This document shows positions 36,930-46,519 of a stretch of DNA of 64,000 bases, piece by piece. Each line of letters begins with the position of its first letter. Position 1 is the stretch's first letter. The position numbers and the translations under genes were made by a program. The notes under the pieces were generated by a model. It worked only from the letters and a program-made list of their open reading frames with translations. It did no database searches and was not told where the DNA came from. Origin of the DNA: Topomyia yanbarensis (Eukaryota; Arthropoda; Insecta; Diptera; Culicidae); contig NC_080672.1 of the NCBI RefSeq assembly GCF_030247195.1, positions 70,845,771-70,909,770 on the forward strand. The letters are read 5' to 3'.

Positions 36930-37625
36930 GATACCGCGAACGAAACACCTTTTTCGATGATGGAGTTCTCACTTACCCTCTTACCGTGTAATAATAAAGT
37001 CCCAGGGCAAAACAGAGTCAAATTTAACTTTGTGAAGAATCTGCCAGACTGTGCAAGGAGATGCTTGTTGAATTTATTTAATAGGTTTCTTGAAGGTAAC
37101 ACTGTCCTACACGTTTGGAGATAAGTGAGAATCATTGTAATCCAAAAACCAGAAAAATCAGCCTCCGATGACAACTTACATCGACCGATTGCAATGCTGT
37201 TCTGTATCCAGATGTCGTTCGAGAAATAGATCCTGTTCCGTCTCGATAATAGGGTTGAAGCAAATGGCTTACTGTCAGATACACAATTTGGTTTCCACAA
37301 AGGCAAAGAGACGGATGATTACCTTGCGTTGCTCTCAACAGAAATTCGAATGACCTATGCCAATAAAGAGCAGATGGCATCAGTGTTCTTAGTTATTCAG
37401 CAGGCTTTTGATTAAGTTTCTATTAACACTTTTAAAAGATGTTTAACCCGCATGGTCTTTCACCGATTTTAAACAACTTTTTGCTAAACTTTTCGGAAAA
37501 GCATATACAATTTTTGCATGGTAATTTATCGATAACACGATTTGGTTACAGAGGATCTCCCTAGGGCTCTTATCTAAGTCATACCCCCTACAATTGTTAC
37601 GAAGTTTATGAATTGACGCTACTTT
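36930..37625 (+). pseudogene. I-type LINE reverse transcriptase fragment
   Basis: Translates in broken frames to the reverse transcriptase part of the same ORF2 family as 41114-44821. It contains ANETPFSMMEFSLTLLPC, VKNLPDCARRCLLNLFNRF, EANGLLSDTQFGFHKGKE and ANKEQMASVFLVIQQAFD. The first catalytic aspartate (FLDIKGAFD in the intact copy) is V here. The homology ends near the LPQGS motif equivalent at about 37560-37625. Both ends are truncated, so it is a third, older copy of this family in the window. Confidence 0.85.
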
Positions 37626-39474
37626 TGAGTACATGAATGTGTCAGTGTCATTATGAAGGTAGTTGACAGAAAGTGAATCAGAAAAAGGAATTAAAGTGCC
37701 CAGAAACATTATCATCAAATGGATCAACCGATCCATGTCACAAAAAAGCAAACATTTCATTCAATCTTAATCAATCTTAAAATACACAGTAAATCAAAAG
37801 TAGGCAATAATGCAGGCTCGAAAGCCCATATGCGGTCATAGAAAATACTCGAAAATTACTTCATTAGGCAAAACGTTGAATGATGGCTCGAGCCCGACCA
37901 TGATATTGCAAAATTTAGGTCTTGAATACAAAATATTGTTCCTAAAAAACCCATAAAAAGCATGGTTGTCCATCTAAAACTTGCATTGTTGGTTTTGGTG
38001 AACGGTCAAAGAATTTTTTGGGCTTTAATTGATCAAGACAACAGATTACTCATAGGAGTAACCATTATATGTTTGTTTTCAAAAAAAGTGTGCAACAATG
38101 AAAGATTTTTGAAAATTTTTAGAATTAGCCAAGTTATTTGAGTTAACCAATCCTTCTACAGTATTCGTTTTCAATAACAAAATGTGGGAAATGTTCTTTG
38201 TTGTGTGTAAGTTAGTACCACTTGGTATGCTGAACACTTTGCTGTACGACACCCCCAACATCTCAAAACTCAACTTAATGAGTTCCAGATCCGATGGAGC
38301 CATCCAATTCTTTTAATTAAACACCCTAACTCAAAACGCCCAGTCCCCTTCCCCACTCCGCACGAAAATCCCCGTTCACTATTCAAAACATTCCCGCAAA
38401 CAAAGCAACCCGCCATTCATTTGGTTCGCTCAAAGCAGGGAAAATTGCGCCAGTGTAGTTGGAAATCGGCGCTCCTTTCACTCACTCTCGGGCCCGATTG
38501 TTGTTCGGGGGCCTGAATGCGCGGCGCAAAAAGCACCATTCAGTATTGCGCGTTATCATCGCCGTCATTATTATCACTTTTTGTTACATCGCACCCGCAG
38601 CAAAAACAGCCTCGGCAGCAGAAATACCGACCGGCGCGATATGACGGGAATGGTTTTTCGTCCTGAAAGAGCTGGAAAGAGAGAGATAGCTAGCAAAGAA
38701 TCTGTTTTTCATTTCCACCCCTTCCCATGGGATGGATAGATGGTTGGGTCGGTTGGGGGGAGGGGGACTCAGACAAAACACTTTTCACCGAAAACCAGTC
38801 AGCAGACATTGTGAGAGTGGTATTATTATATGCTTGAAAATAATGATATTGAAGTTTTTTTTCTTCTCATTTTTGCTTCTGATTCGCTTTTTCCGTTCAA
38901 GCAAAAAGACGCAAATAATAATGGATGCCGGCAACTCTACCGCAGCCGCAGCCGAAAGTGGATTGGATGTGGGCGAGAAAATGATTTTTCTTTTCTCGTG
39001 TGAAAAATTGGAGTTCCAAGCCCGGACTTGGACTTGGCAGGCAGCAGCCTAGATAGTGTAGGTACCTATCAGTAGCGAATGGGGATGTATGGTTGCTTGT
39101 TTGGAATGGGGTTGGGGTAGCAGGAAAGCGCACACCGCACAATGCTCAATGAAATGCAGGAGAAAAAAAACGACGGTATTGTGAGTGGGAAAGAAAAATG
39201 AATCGAGTAGGAAAATGGAAAAGTTTTATTTGCAATTGTTGTGTTGTTGAGTGCTTGTGCTGTGATAATGGGAAAATGAAAAAAAGAAACGAATAAAATG
39301 TTGAAATGTGAAGGATGCTTTTCTGTATTTGGTTCGTTCATTTTTTTGTTCGTGGTTGTTGTTCTTATTATTGTTGTTGCATTTGTGCTCTGCTAGTGCT
39401 AGCTAAGAAAGATATTGCTTTTAATACTTAACTGAAACCAAATATGAAAAAGCTGGAGGATGTTGGGGTACAAG
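37626..39474. other. Quiet unassigned DNA
   Basis: No TE hallmark or convincing ORF. Frames at 38732-39052, 38897-39142 and 39069-39341 overlap on opposite strands. The DNA directly to the right is the insertion site of the intact LINE. Confidence 0.45.
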
Positions 39475-39475
39475 A

Positions 39476-39486
39476 ACTCGGAAAAA
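39476..39486. repeat. Target site duplication, 5' copy (LINE)
   Basis: ACTCGGAAAAA, repeated at 45626-45636. A longer A run follows, so the exact first base of the element is uncertain by a few bases. Confidence 0.9.
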
Positions 39487-39777
39487 AAAAACCCATAACT
39501 CTCCGAGCTCTCGATCGAAGCAGTTCGTTTTCTGGTGCTGTGCATAAAGTGAACAAGAATAAATTGTCAGTGAAGGTCAACCATTGTTCGAGGCAGTCTT
39601 TGTTCGCCGGTGCCCAGGCTGGTGAAGTGAATACCAGAATAGCCGGAATCGCCGCTATATAAGCTAAGTATTTTTTTTTCTTTCATTTCCCTTTCCCCGA
39701 TCGGTCTCTACTTCTGCCCTTTCCCCTGAATATAAGTTTCATCTCTCGTTTACACCACGTGTTATCCTCGTGCCTAA
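39487..39777 (+). promoter_or_regulatory. 5' UTR / presumed internal promoter region of the LINE
   Basis: About 290 bases from the TSD to the ORF1 start. I-type LINEs carry their promoter inside the 5' UTR. I cannot point to a specific initiator here, although GCCGCTATATAAGC occurs at about 39651-39664. The 5' end is complete as judged by the TSD. Confidence 0.5.
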
Positions 39778-41142
39778 ATGGCCGAGGGCGAAGTAACATT
39801 GGATGGGAATGATATTCCCATGGATATACCGGATAAACCCGAAATTACTCCCTCCCCTGATTCCCCCAGTCCTCCCCGTATTAAAACATACCCAGCCAGT
39901 TCGACTGGACCCTGGGTGGTGTATTTCCGGCCCAACACGAAATCGCCCAATATTCTAGAAATCTCACGGGAGCTGACTGCCAACTACCCGTCCGTGGCTC
40001 AGATAACACGTGTTCGAGCTAATAAGATACGCGTTATAGTAAATGACCTCGACCAGGCAAACCAGATTGCTCGCAGCGAGCGTTTTACGAAGCAATTCAA
40101 AGTGTATGTGCCTTGTAGAGTTGTGGAGATCGATGGGGTCGTCGCCGAACCGGGTCTAAAGTGCGAAGACCTGTTGAAGTACGGGGTTGGCTGCTTTAAG
40201 GACCCTTCACTTCAAAAGGTGAAAATTCTGGAATGCAAGCAATTGTATTCCGCAAAAACTGAAGATGATAAGACAACTTATTCTCCGTCAGACTCGATTC
40301 GGGTGACTTTCTCCGGATCTGCTCTTCCCAACTATGTCCTCCTGGATAAGGTTCGCCTACCTGTTCGCCTATTTGTACCGCGGGTAATGAACTGCAGCAA
40401 TTGCAAGCAACTGGGCCACACAGCCACTTATTGTGGCAATAAAAAACGGTGCGGCAAATGCGAGGGAGAGCATGAGGATGACGCTTGCGGTGGAGAAACT
40501 GAGAAGTGTATTTACTGCGGGGGCCCTCCGCATGCTCTTAAGTCATGCCCGGCGTACAAGCAGCGCGGGGATAAAATTAAGCGCTCCCTTAAGGATCGCT
40601 CGAGGCACTCTTATGCAGAAATGCTAAAGAATGCTTCGCCATCTGTCGCTTCCGAAAATTCCTTTGCTCTTTTGGCTGGCGTTGAGCAAGAATCTGACGA
40701 CCCACAAGAGGGAACATCATTGGTTAACCCAGGGGAATCCAGGAAGAGGAGAAATCTAGCCTCCCCTACATTGCCTCGTAAGGGTGCCAAGGTGTCGTCC
40801 ACTCAGAGTGCGCCAACCGCAATCAATAAATCCAACGGAAGTGATGCACAAAAGCCGAAGCAATTTGCTCCAGGACTTGGAAATATTAATTCTAACAAGG
40901 AGTACCCACCACTTCCAGGGACACCAAAAACCCCAAGTGTCCCCTTTTTTCAAACAGATACTCAGTCCAGTAGCGGACTAATGAAATTTTCTGACATAGT
41001 GGACTTAATTTTCACAGCTTTCAATGTTACTGATCCTCTTAAAAGCCTTCTGATACGTTTTCTCCCTATAGTGCAAACATTTTTGAAGCAGTTGACTACT
41101 AAATGGCCCCTCCTTGCAGCGATCGTATCCTTCGATGGCTAA
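39778..41142 (+). CDS. LINE ORF1: CCHC zinc-knuckle nucleic-acid-binding protein
   Basis: 454 residues. The N-terminus is acidic and proline-rich (residues 1-40). Residues about 43-122 form a compact domain (WVVYFRP... to ...CRVVEIDGVV) resembling the RRM-like or PRE_C2HC region of LINE ORF1 proteins. Three zinc knuckles follow: C206-C219 (CSNCKQLGHTATYC), C225-C237 (CGKCEGEHEDDAC) and C244-C257 (CIYCGGPPHALKSC). The tail is rich in Ser, Pro and Lys and ends in a hydrophobic segment. The family role is to coat element RNA in the cytoplasmic RNP and act as a chaperone during target-primed reverse transcription. The stop codon overlaps an in-frame ATG of ORF2. No disabling changes are seen; the decayed copy at 20504 gives independent support that the frame is real. 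Confidence 0.92.
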   Translation: MAEGEVTLDGNDIPMDIPDKPEITPSPDSPSPPRIKTYPASSTGPWVVYFRPNTKSPNILEISRELTANYPSVAQITRVRANKIRVIVNDLDQANQIARSERFTKQFKVYVPCRVVEIDGVVAEPGLKCEDLLKYGVGCFKDPSLQKVKILECKQLYSAKTEDDKTTYSPSDSIRVTFSGSALPNYVLLDKVRLPVRLFVPRVMNCSNCKQLGHTATYCGNKKRCGKCEGEHEDDACGGETEKCIYCGGPPHALKSCPAYKQRGDKIKRSLKDRSRHSYAEMLKNASPSVASENSFALLAGVEQESDDPQEGTSLVNPGESRKRRNLASPTLPRKGAKVSSTQSAPTAINKSNGSDAQKPKQFAPGLGNINSNKEYPPLPGTPKTPSVPFFQTDTQSSSGLMKFSDIVDLIFTAFNVTDPLKSLLIRFLPIVQTFLKQLTTKWPLLAAIVSFDG

Positions 41143-44100
41143 GTCATCGAACGAGGTCACCGATTCGATCACTGTTCTACAGTGGAACAGCAGAAGTATC
41201 CTCCCGAAAATCGATTCCTTTAAATTTTTACTAAATAGTTTAAAATGTGATGCTTTCGCATTATGTGAAACTTGGTTAACTTCCGATATAAATCTCAACT
41301 TCCACGACTTTAATATAATTCGTCTGGATCGAGAAAACCCCTATGGAGGAGTACTTTTGGGGATCAAAAAGTGCTATTCTTTCAACCGAATTAACCTCCC
41401 TTCGACACCAGGCATTGAAATTGTCGCTTGTCAAGTTTTAATCAAAGGTAAAGACCTTTGCATTGCTTCCATCTACATTCCTCCTAGAGCCTCGGTAGGG
41501 CACCGAACGCTTTGTAATATCACGGAATCCTTACCGGCACCGCGGCTAGTTCTGGGAGACTTTAACTCGCACGGTACGGTATGGGGCTGCCTTCATGATG
41601 ATAATAGATCAACATTAATCCAAGATCTTTGCGATAATTTCAACATGACCATCTTAAACACGGGAGAAATGACGCGGATTCCTACACCACCAGCACGCGC
41701 AAGCGCGTTGGATTTATCTCTATGCTCGACTTCGCTACAGTTAGATTGCATGTGGAAGGTGATCCCTGATCCCCACGGTAGCGATCATTTGCCTATCGTG
41801 ATTTCAATTGCTAACGGTTCAAGACCATCGGAAACAATCAATGTATCGTATGACCTCACACGGAACATTGATTGGAAGAGTTACGCGACCGCGATATCCG
41901 TTAAAATCGAATCCACTCAAGAACTTCCTCCGGAGGAAGAGTACAGGTTTTTGGCTGGCTTGATTCTCGACAGTGCGAATCAAGCTCAGACTAAACCAGT
42001 ACCCAGCGCGAATACCCATGGACGGTCTCCCACCCTGTGGTGGGATAAAGAGTGCTCAGAGCTGTACGCGGAAAAGTCCACTGCATATAAGGCCTTCCGG
42101 GAAGACGGGTTACCCGCTAGCTATCAACAGTACGCGTCGCTAGAAAGGCGAATGAAGAGTTTAATGAAAGCCAAAAAACGCAGTTATTGTCGCCGGTTCG
42201 TCGACGGGTTAACGAGAGAAACAGCGATGAGCACTCTTTGGGGTACGGCTCGACGTATGCGTAACCGAAACAGTACCAACGAGAACGTGGAATATTCAAA
42301 CCGTTGGATATTTGCTTTCGCCAAGAAGATCTGTCCGGACTCTGTCCCGGTACAGAAAACGTACCGCGCCGCGTCTCCTCACGATACCGCGAACGAAACA
42401 CCGTTTTCGATGGTGGAGTTTTCACTTGCTCTCTTATCATGCAACAATAACGCCCCAGGGTTAGACAGAATCAAATTCAACTTGCTGAAGAATCTACCTG
42501 ACACTGCAAAAAGGCGCTTGTTGAATTTATTTAACAAGTTTCTTGAGGGTAACATTGTCCCTCATGACTGGAGGCAAGTGAAGGTCATCGCCATCCAAAA
42601 ACCAGGAAAACCAGCCTCCGACCACAACTCATATCGGCCGATTGCAATGCTGTCCTGTATTCGGAAGTTGTTCGAGAAAATGATCTTGTTTCGCCTCGAC
42701 AATTGGGTTGAAGCAAATGGCTTACTGTCAGATACACAATTTGGCTTCCGCAAAGGCAAAGGGACGAACGATTGCCTTGCGTTGCTTTCTACAGAAATCC
42801 AAATGGCCTATGCTAACAAAGAGCAGATGGCATCAGTCTTCTTGGATATTAAGGGGGCTTTTGACTCAGTTTCTATCAACATTCTGTCAGAGAAGCTGCA
42901 CCAGCATGGTCTTTCGCCAATTTTAAATAACTTTTTGCTAAACCTGTTGTCTGAAAAGCACATGCACTTTTCGCATGGCGATTTAACAACATCGCGATTT
43001 AGCTACATGGGTCTTCCCCAGGGCTCATGTCTAAGTCCCCTGCTCTACAATTTCTACGTGAATGACATTGACGATTGTCTTGCCAATTCATGCACGCTAA
43101 GGCAACTTGCAGACGACGGCGTGGTCTCTGTTACAGGGCCCAAAGCTGCCGACTTGCAAGGACCATTACAAAATACCTTGGACAATTTGTCTGCTTGGGC
43201 TCTTCAGCTGGGTATTGAGTTCTCCACGGAGAAAACTGAGTTGGTTATTTTTTCTAGGAAGCGTGAGCCGGCGCAACTCCAGCTTCTATTAATGGGTGCA
43301 ACGATCAACCAGGTTTTCACATTTAAATATCTCGGGGTCTGGTTCGACTCTAAAGGTACCTGGGGATGTCACATTAGGTATCTGAAACAGAAATGCCAAC
43401 AAAGGATCAATTTTCTCCGAACAATAACTGGAACATGGTGGGGTGCTCACCCAGGAGACCTGATCAGGTTATACCAAACAACGATATTGTCGGTGATGGA
43501 GTACGGGTGCTTCTGTTTCCGCTCCGCTGCGAACATACACTTCATCAAACTGGAGAGAATCCAGTATCGTTGCTTGCGCGTTGCCTTGGGTTGCATGCAC
43601 TCGACCCATACGATGAGTCTCGAAGTGCTGGCGGGCGTTCTTCCGCTAAAAAATCGATTTTGGGAACTCTCATATCGATTGCTCATCCGATGCGACATTC
43701 TGAACCCGTTGGTGATTGAAAACTTCGAGAGGCTCGTCGAGCTTAATTCTCAAACCCGATTTATGGCCTTGTACTTCGACTACATGGCACAGAGCATTAA
43801 TCCTTCTTCATATACTCCCAGCCGTGTTCGTTTCCTAGATACTTCTGATTCTACTGTATTCTTCGACACATCCATGAAGGAAGAGATTCGTGGAATCCCG
43901 GACCATATACGCCCGCAAGTGATCCCCAATATATTTTATAATAAATTCCGAGAAGTCGACTGTGACAAAATGTTCTACACTGACGGATCAAATCTCAATG
44001 GGTCCACTGGCTTCGGTATCTTCAACAATACTATCACCGCTTCATTCAAGCTCAATGATCCCGCTTCAGTTTACGTCGCAGAGTTAGCTGCAATTCAGTA

Positions 44101-44821
44101 CACCCTTGGGATCATCGACACTCTGCCCACAGATCACTACTTCATCATTTCGGACAGCCTCAGCTCCATCGAGGCTCTTCGTGCGATGAAGCCCAAAAAG
44201 CAATTCCCATATTTCCTGGGGAAGATACGGGAGTCCTTGTGTACGTTATCTGAAAAATCTTATCAAATTACCTTTGTTTGGGTCCCCTCTCATTGCTCTA
44301 TCTCGGGCAATGAAAAGGCCGACTCATTAGCAAAGGTGGGCGCATTAAATGGTGACATATACGAAAGACCAATCTGCTTCAACGAATTTTTTAGTATTTG
44401 TCGTCAGAGGACACTCAACAGTTGGCAAACCTCGTGGAGCAATGGTGAACTTGGACGATGGCTACATTCCATTATCCCAAAGGTATCAACGAAGCCTTGG
44501 TTCAGGGGGATGGATGTGGGTCGGGATTTTATTCGTGTAATGTCCCGACTTATGTCCAACCACTACACCTTGGATGCGCATCTGCGGCGTATTGGGCTTG
44601 CGGAGAGTAGTCTGTGCGCTTGTGACGAGGGCTATCACGACATCGAGCACGTTGTCTGGGTATGCGCCGGGTACTTGGACGCCAGGTCTCAGTTAAAGGA
44701 TTCCCTTCAGGCCCGAGGTAGACCACCCAATGTCCCAGTCCGAGATATACTGGCAAATCGTGATTTCCCCTATATGTCCCTTATTTATACTTTCATAAAA
44801 ACGACAAATATCCCAATTTAG
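41114..44821 (+). CDS. LINE ORF2: AP endonuclease, reverse transcriptase, RNase H
   Basis: 1235 codons from the first ATG; the likelier start is the ATG at 41135, which overlaps the ORF1 stop. The endonuclease domain (about 20-235) keeps E52 (LCETWL), D149/N151 (GDFNSHG) and the SDH triplet at 223-225. Reverse transcriptase (about 470-740) has D578 approximately (FLDIKGAFD), GLPQGS and D667/D668 (LADDG). RNase H (about 953-1080) has D957 (YTDGS), E990 (ELAAIQY), D1014 (SDSLSS) and D1070 (EKADSLAK). A CCHC-like cysteine cluster (CACDEGYHDIEHVVWVC) lies near the C-terminus. The protein nicks target DNA, copies the element RNA there and can degrade the RNA strand. All catalytic residues I can check are present, unlike the copies at 21788 and 36930. 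Confidence 0.93.
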   Translation: MQRSYPSMAKSSNEVTDSITVLQWNSRSILPKIDSFKFLLNSLKCDAFALCETWLTSDINLNFHDFNIIRLDRENPYGGVLLGIKKCYSFNRINLPSTPGIEIVACQVLIKGKDLCIASIYIPPRASVGHRTLCNITESLPAPRLVLGDFNSHGTVWGCLHDDNRSTLIQDLCDNFNMTILNTGEMTRIPTPPARASALDLSLCSTSLQLDCMWKVIPDPHGSDHLPIVISIANGSRPSETINVSYDLTRNIDWKSYATAISVKIESTQELPPEEEYRFLAGLILDSANQAQTKPVPSANTHGRSPTLWWDKECSELYAEKSTAYKAFREDGLPASYQQYASLERRMKSLMKAKKRSYCRRFVDGLTRETAMSTLWGTARRMRNRNSTNENVEYSNRWIFAFAKKICPDSVPVQKTYRAASPHDTANETPFSMVEFSLALLSCNNNAPGLDRIKFNLLKNLPDTAKRRLLNLFNKFLEGNIVPHDWRQVKVIAIQKPGKPASDHNSYRPIAMLSCIRKLFEKMILFRLDNWVEANGLLSDTQFGFRKGKGTNDCLALLSTEIQMAYANKEQMASVFLDIKGAFDSVSINILSEKLHQHGLSPILNNFLLNLLSEKHMHFSHGDLTTSRFSYMGLPQGSCLSPLLYNFYVNDIDDCLANSCTLRQLADDGVVSVTGPKAADLQGPLQNTLDNLSAWALQLGIEFSTEKTELVIFSRKREPAQLQLLLMGATINQVFTFKYLGVWFDSKGTWGCHIRYLKQKCQQRINFLRTITGTWWGAHPGDLIRLYQTTILSVMEYGCFCFRSAANIHFIKLERIQYRCLRVALGCMHSTHTMSLEVLAGVLPLKNRFWELSYRLLIRCDILNPLVIENFERLVELNSQTRFMALYFDYMAQSINPSSYTPSRVRFLDTSDSTVFFDTSMKEEIRGIPDHIRPQVIPNIFYNKFREVDCDKMFYTDGSNLNGSTGFGIFNNTITASFKLNDPASVYVAELAAIQYTLGIIDTLPTDHYFIISDSLSSIEALRAMKPKKQFPYFLGKIRESLCTLSEKSYQITFVWVPSHCSISGNEKADSLAKVGALNGDIYERPICFNEFFSICRQRTLNSWQTSWSNGELGRWLHSIIPKVSTKPWFRGMDVGRDFIRVMSRLMSNHYTLDAHLRRIGLAESSLCACDEGYHDIEHVVWVCAGYLDARSQLKDSLQARGRPPNVPVRDILANRDFPYMSLIYTFIKTTNIPI

Positions 44822-45625
44822 CCCCTTTCTTTTTATTTCTCGTTTTAGAAGCTTTCTCTTGCCTTGTGGGACCGATCAGCTCCAGACTGCAACTATGTAA
44901 CCGCCGTCGCACTTACCACTACGGAAACTGAAGCGAGAGCGACTCAAGGTCCGATGACTTTTGAAGGATTCCCCGCGGGTCCGAAGAATACCATCCGCCA
45001 ATCCGACCTACTAGACTGAGGCGGTAATCTTTCGCTGATCTCCCGTTTGAGCGAAAGTTGCAAGTTTTGCTCTTCTCTCCCGGTCACCATCTACGCTTTC
45101 TCTCCCCTGTCCTTGATACAACTGCTTCTACAGCCCCCCTCTGAATATCTTGACCAAGCATAAGTCTCCGCTAAAAAAGTTCAAATTTGTATTCTGTATT
45201 CCTAGTTTTAAGATAGTTGTAATTTTACCTCTTTGTTAAAACTATTGTCCCCCATCTTGTAAATAGAATTGTATCCCTAGTCTTAAAACACATGCGAATT
45301 TTCTCATAAATATTTGTTCCCCCTTTTGTGTACCAAACTATATTGTTAGTTTTAAGATAAGTGTAAATATTTCCTAAAAATTATTACTATTGAATTCCTT
45401 GTTTTAAAATTTTTTCATAAAAAAAATCTTTCGCCCCCTCTCTTGTATATAGAATCTTATTTCTAGTCTTAAGATAGCTGTAAATTTTTTCTTTTTTAAA
45501 AAAATATTTCAACATTGTAACCTCCTAGTTTTAAAATATACAAAATGTAAAAACAAAAGAATTTGGCACCGCCAAGCTAACGCATTTGTGCCTATCAAAT
45601 AAACGAAATGAATAAAAAAAAAAAA
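44822..45625 (+). repeat. LINE 3' UTR with 80-100-bp degenerate repeats and A tail
   Basis: From about 45180 to 45540 a unit recurs about five times. Each contains (C)TAGT(T/C)TTAA(G/A)A followed by TAGTTGTAATTT-like sequence and a CCCCC(A/T)TCTTGTA-like sequence. The terminal segment GGCACC...AAGCTAACGC...TATCAAATAAACG is conserved in the decayed copy at 30470-30518. The tail reads AATGAATA then A12. Confidence 0.8.
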
Positions 45626-45636
45626 ACTCGGAAAAA
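45626..45636. repeat. Target site duplication, 3' copy (LINE)
   Basis: ACTCGGAAAAA directly after the A tail, identical to 39476-39486. Confidence 0.9.
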
Positions 45637-45926
45637 TTCTGTTTCTATTTCGTAATTTGTTAAAGCACATAGCTAAACACTCATACAATAACAAAGAAGT
45701 ATCAAATAGAACAAGTTTTCGTTACTTTGTTGATGAAATATTACGAGAACAAACCAGAGCTGCTGTCCCGAAACGACATTTTTTTGTGTGTTAGCGACGA
45801 ACACAACAAACCGATCGACCAATTTTTCAGGAGTGTTTTTTACTCTAAAAGCAAAAGAGGAACTTAAATTTGGATGAAAATTCTTTTTCATGCTCGAAAA
45901 ACTCATGTTTGACACCAAAATTACTG

Positions 45927-46519
45927 TCAACGAATATTGGAGAAGGGGCCTTGGTCAGGCGTACGATGCAACTTAGCCGCGATGCTCTCACAAGAGCGCT
46001 GGACAGCACTGACGCCCATCTACCGAATACAATTCCGAATCCTGGTGGTCAACTGCTTCGTACCCTTGGCCTGCCAATTATTTTTGTCCTCTAGGACACT
46101 GAGAGAGCCGAAAAAATCCTGAATGGAACGGCACTGGGGCATGTTGGTCGGGTTACTTTCTATCGGCACGTACGGTATCTTTTTCTGCTCAAGATACTCC
46201 AGCGTCTTCTTGGCGTAATGGGAAGTACGTCTTCTGGCCAGACAAGGCATGATCACCCTTTTAAGAAGGGCAGAAGAATTTTCTCATGATACTCCTCCTC
46301 CCAAGCAGCACCGCTTGTTGAATAGCAGTTTCTACAACAAAATTCGTTGAAAAGAAGCGTACATAAACCATTATTCAACTGATTTAGCAACTTAAAAAGC
46401 GCACTAGCAAAAGTTTATGGTTATGCAACAAACCGCGGCCATTACATGTTGCAAGTGTTGCCTGAGCTGAGCCACGGCTTTGAAAACCCCTTGTCCGATA
46501 TGGTGATGTATAGCATAAC
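45927..46519 (-). pseudogene. Mariner transposase, C-terminal half
   Basis: Read on the minus strand, the half starts at the unit A junction with MLYITISDKGFSKPWLSS. It continues in shifted frames with YHEKILLPFLK, then SHYAKKTLEYLEQKKIPYVP and SNPTNMPQCRSIQDFFGSL, where the D of QDFF is the third acidic residue. It ends NIR-stop at 45927. A stop interrupts RNCIR-MGVSAVQRSCESI. The second catalytic aspartate (WPDLA-type) is lost in PCLARRRTSHYAKK. This is a different mariner type from the DD37E copy at 13923, with Asp in the third position. Confidence 0.8.

Larger units (their letters stand above)
39487..45625 (+). mobile_element. Full-length I-type LINE, apparently intact
   Basis: About 6.1 kb between 11-bp direct repeats ACTCGGAAAAA. 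It has a 5' UTR of about 290 bp, two long overlapping ORFs, a 3' UTR of about 800 bp and a 3' A-rich tail (GAATAAAAAAAAAAAA). The RNase H domain and the three CCHC knuckles of ORF1 place it in the I group of non-LTR retrotransposons; finer clade assignment needs a tree. Both ORFs lack stops and keep catalytic residues, and the TSD is perfect, which point to a recent insertion. It is the only copy of three in the window that could be active. Confidence 0.92.
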
